Below are positions 5,734 to 6,115 of a DNA stretch of 6,115 bases, one piece after another. A model generated the notes under the pieces. That model made no database searches and was not told where the DNA came from. It saw only the letters and a list, made by a program, of their open reading frames with translations. Position 1 is the first letter of the stretch, and each line of letters begins with the position of its first letter. The DNA comes from Planctomycetota bacterium. GTDB taxonomy: Bacteria; Planctomycetota; Phycisphaerae; FEN-1346; JAACEH01. The stretch spans positions 1-6,115 of the forward strand of contig JAFGPY010000281.1 in NCBI GenBank assembly GCA_016935955.1, read 5' to 3'. Both the position numbers and the translations under genes were made by a program.

Positions 5734-5904
5734 CGACATGCGAAGCTTTTTGGTGGAAAGCGATCGTCGGGCAGTTGTAGAATGAGGCGCACTTGCCGGT
5801 CCGCAGTCGTCCCTGCCGACCATGTCGCGGCCGTCGGGCATCGTCCGACCGAAAGCCCTGCCGTCCGCCGCAGACCGATCGGATGCAGACAACTCCCTGA
5901 ACTC

Positions 5905-5908
5905 GGAG
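5905..5908 (+). promoter_or_regulatory. Ribosome binding site deciding a TTG start
   Basis: GGAG lies seven bases before the TTG at 5916. An in-frame TGA at 5898-5900 leaves this TTG as the only suitable start ahead of the FAD-binding motif. Confidence 0.65.
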
Positions 5909-5915
5909 ACACCTC

Positions 5916-6115
5916 TTGGGCGATCACGTCGCGATCATCGGTAATGGAGTGGCCGGGTTCAGTGCCGCCCGGCGACTGCGGCGCGACGATCCCGACCTGA
6001 CCATCAGCATCTTCAGCGACGAGACCCACCCGTTCTACCTTCGCAGCCGGCTGAAGGACTATCTTGGCGGCGCCGTGGGCGAGTACGAGATGATCCTCGA
6101 ATCGCGCAACCTCTA
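5916..6115 (+). CDS. FAD-dependent NAD(P)H oxidoreductase, 3' partial
   Basis: The first 66 codons are visible and the gene runs off the right edge. HVAIIGNGVAGFSAARRLR (4-22) is a Rossmann FAD-binding motif of the GxGxxG type (G9, G11, G14) that starts almost at the N-terminus, as in cytoplasmic flavoproteins. LTISIFSDETHPFYLRSRL (28-46) is the following strand, ending in an acidic residue, plus the substrate-side loop. The 'PFY.R.RL.DYL.G' segment is typical of the rubredoxin reductase, ferredoxin reductase and NirB-like pyridine nucleotide-disulfide oxidoreductase family. Its electron acceptor cannot be told from this fragment. The start is TTG, supported by GGAG and an in-frame upstream stop. 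It lies 182 bp after the activator gene on the same strand; no strong promoter or terminator is visible in the gap. Confidence 0.85.
   Translation, partial: MGDHVAIIGNGVAGFSAARRLRRDDPDLTISIFSDETHPFYLRSRLKDYLGGAVGEYEMILESRNL

Noticed and set aside
5778..5783. TAGAAT as a -10 box for the oxidoreductase gene
   Set aside because: The only nearby -35-like sequence, TTGGTG at 5750-5755, is 22 bp away, too far for a normal promoter.
4114..5892. 592-codon open frame on the minus strand across the activator
   Set aside because: Antisense shadow of a gene with intact family motifs; the translation has no recognisable domain.

Overview
The window is GC-rich bacterial DNA carrying six genes: four complete and one cut at each edge. 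Gene content suggests a free-living, polysaccharide-degrading bacterium. The mix of a GH29 fucosidase, a GAF/sigma-54 activator, an ankyrin-repeat protein and a short 'YHGGD…WHEQC' protein points to the Planctomycetota, possibly Phycisphaerae-like. That placement is an inference; no marker gene is present.

Layout. (1) Bases 1-710 (+) hold the 3' part of a small protein-kinase-fold protein. (2) It converges, with a 9-bp gap, on a membrane-anchored ankyrin-repeat protein (720-1661, -). (3) Bases 1662-1943 have no gene but contain three hairpins. Two of them form an inverted pair with GTAG/CTAC at the outer ends, like a REP doublet. (4) A 104-residue protein of lower GC than its neighbours (1944-2258, -) has an internal 18-bp tandem duplication. 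(5) Bases 2259-2471 are hairpin-rich; one hairpin, preceded by GTAG, starts just after the fucosidase stop codon. (6) Next is a complete cytoplasmic GH29 alpha-L-fucosidase (2472-3743, -). (7) The divergent control region at 3744-4056 carries a strong sigma-70-type promoter for the fucosidase, a second promoter for the regulator, a 16-bp perfect palindrome, a pair of 12-bp direct repeats 32 bp apart, and a stem in the regulator leader. (8) A GAF-AAA+-Fis sigma-54 activator (4057-5733, +) follows. (9) The window ends in the first 66 codons of an FAD/NAD(P)H oxidoreductase (5916 onward, +).

How the genes may work together. The fucosidase and the sigma-54 activator share one control region, so regulation of fucose release by the GAF-domain protein is a reasonable hypothesis. 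The sequence does not prove it, because the fucosidase has a good sigma-70-type promoter and only a partial sigma-54-like match. The oxidoreductase may be co-transcribed with the regulator or lie in a separate unit. I see no phage, CRISPR, transposase, tRNA or rRNA, and no clear new multi-gene system. The most interesting items are the repeat elements and the divergent control region.
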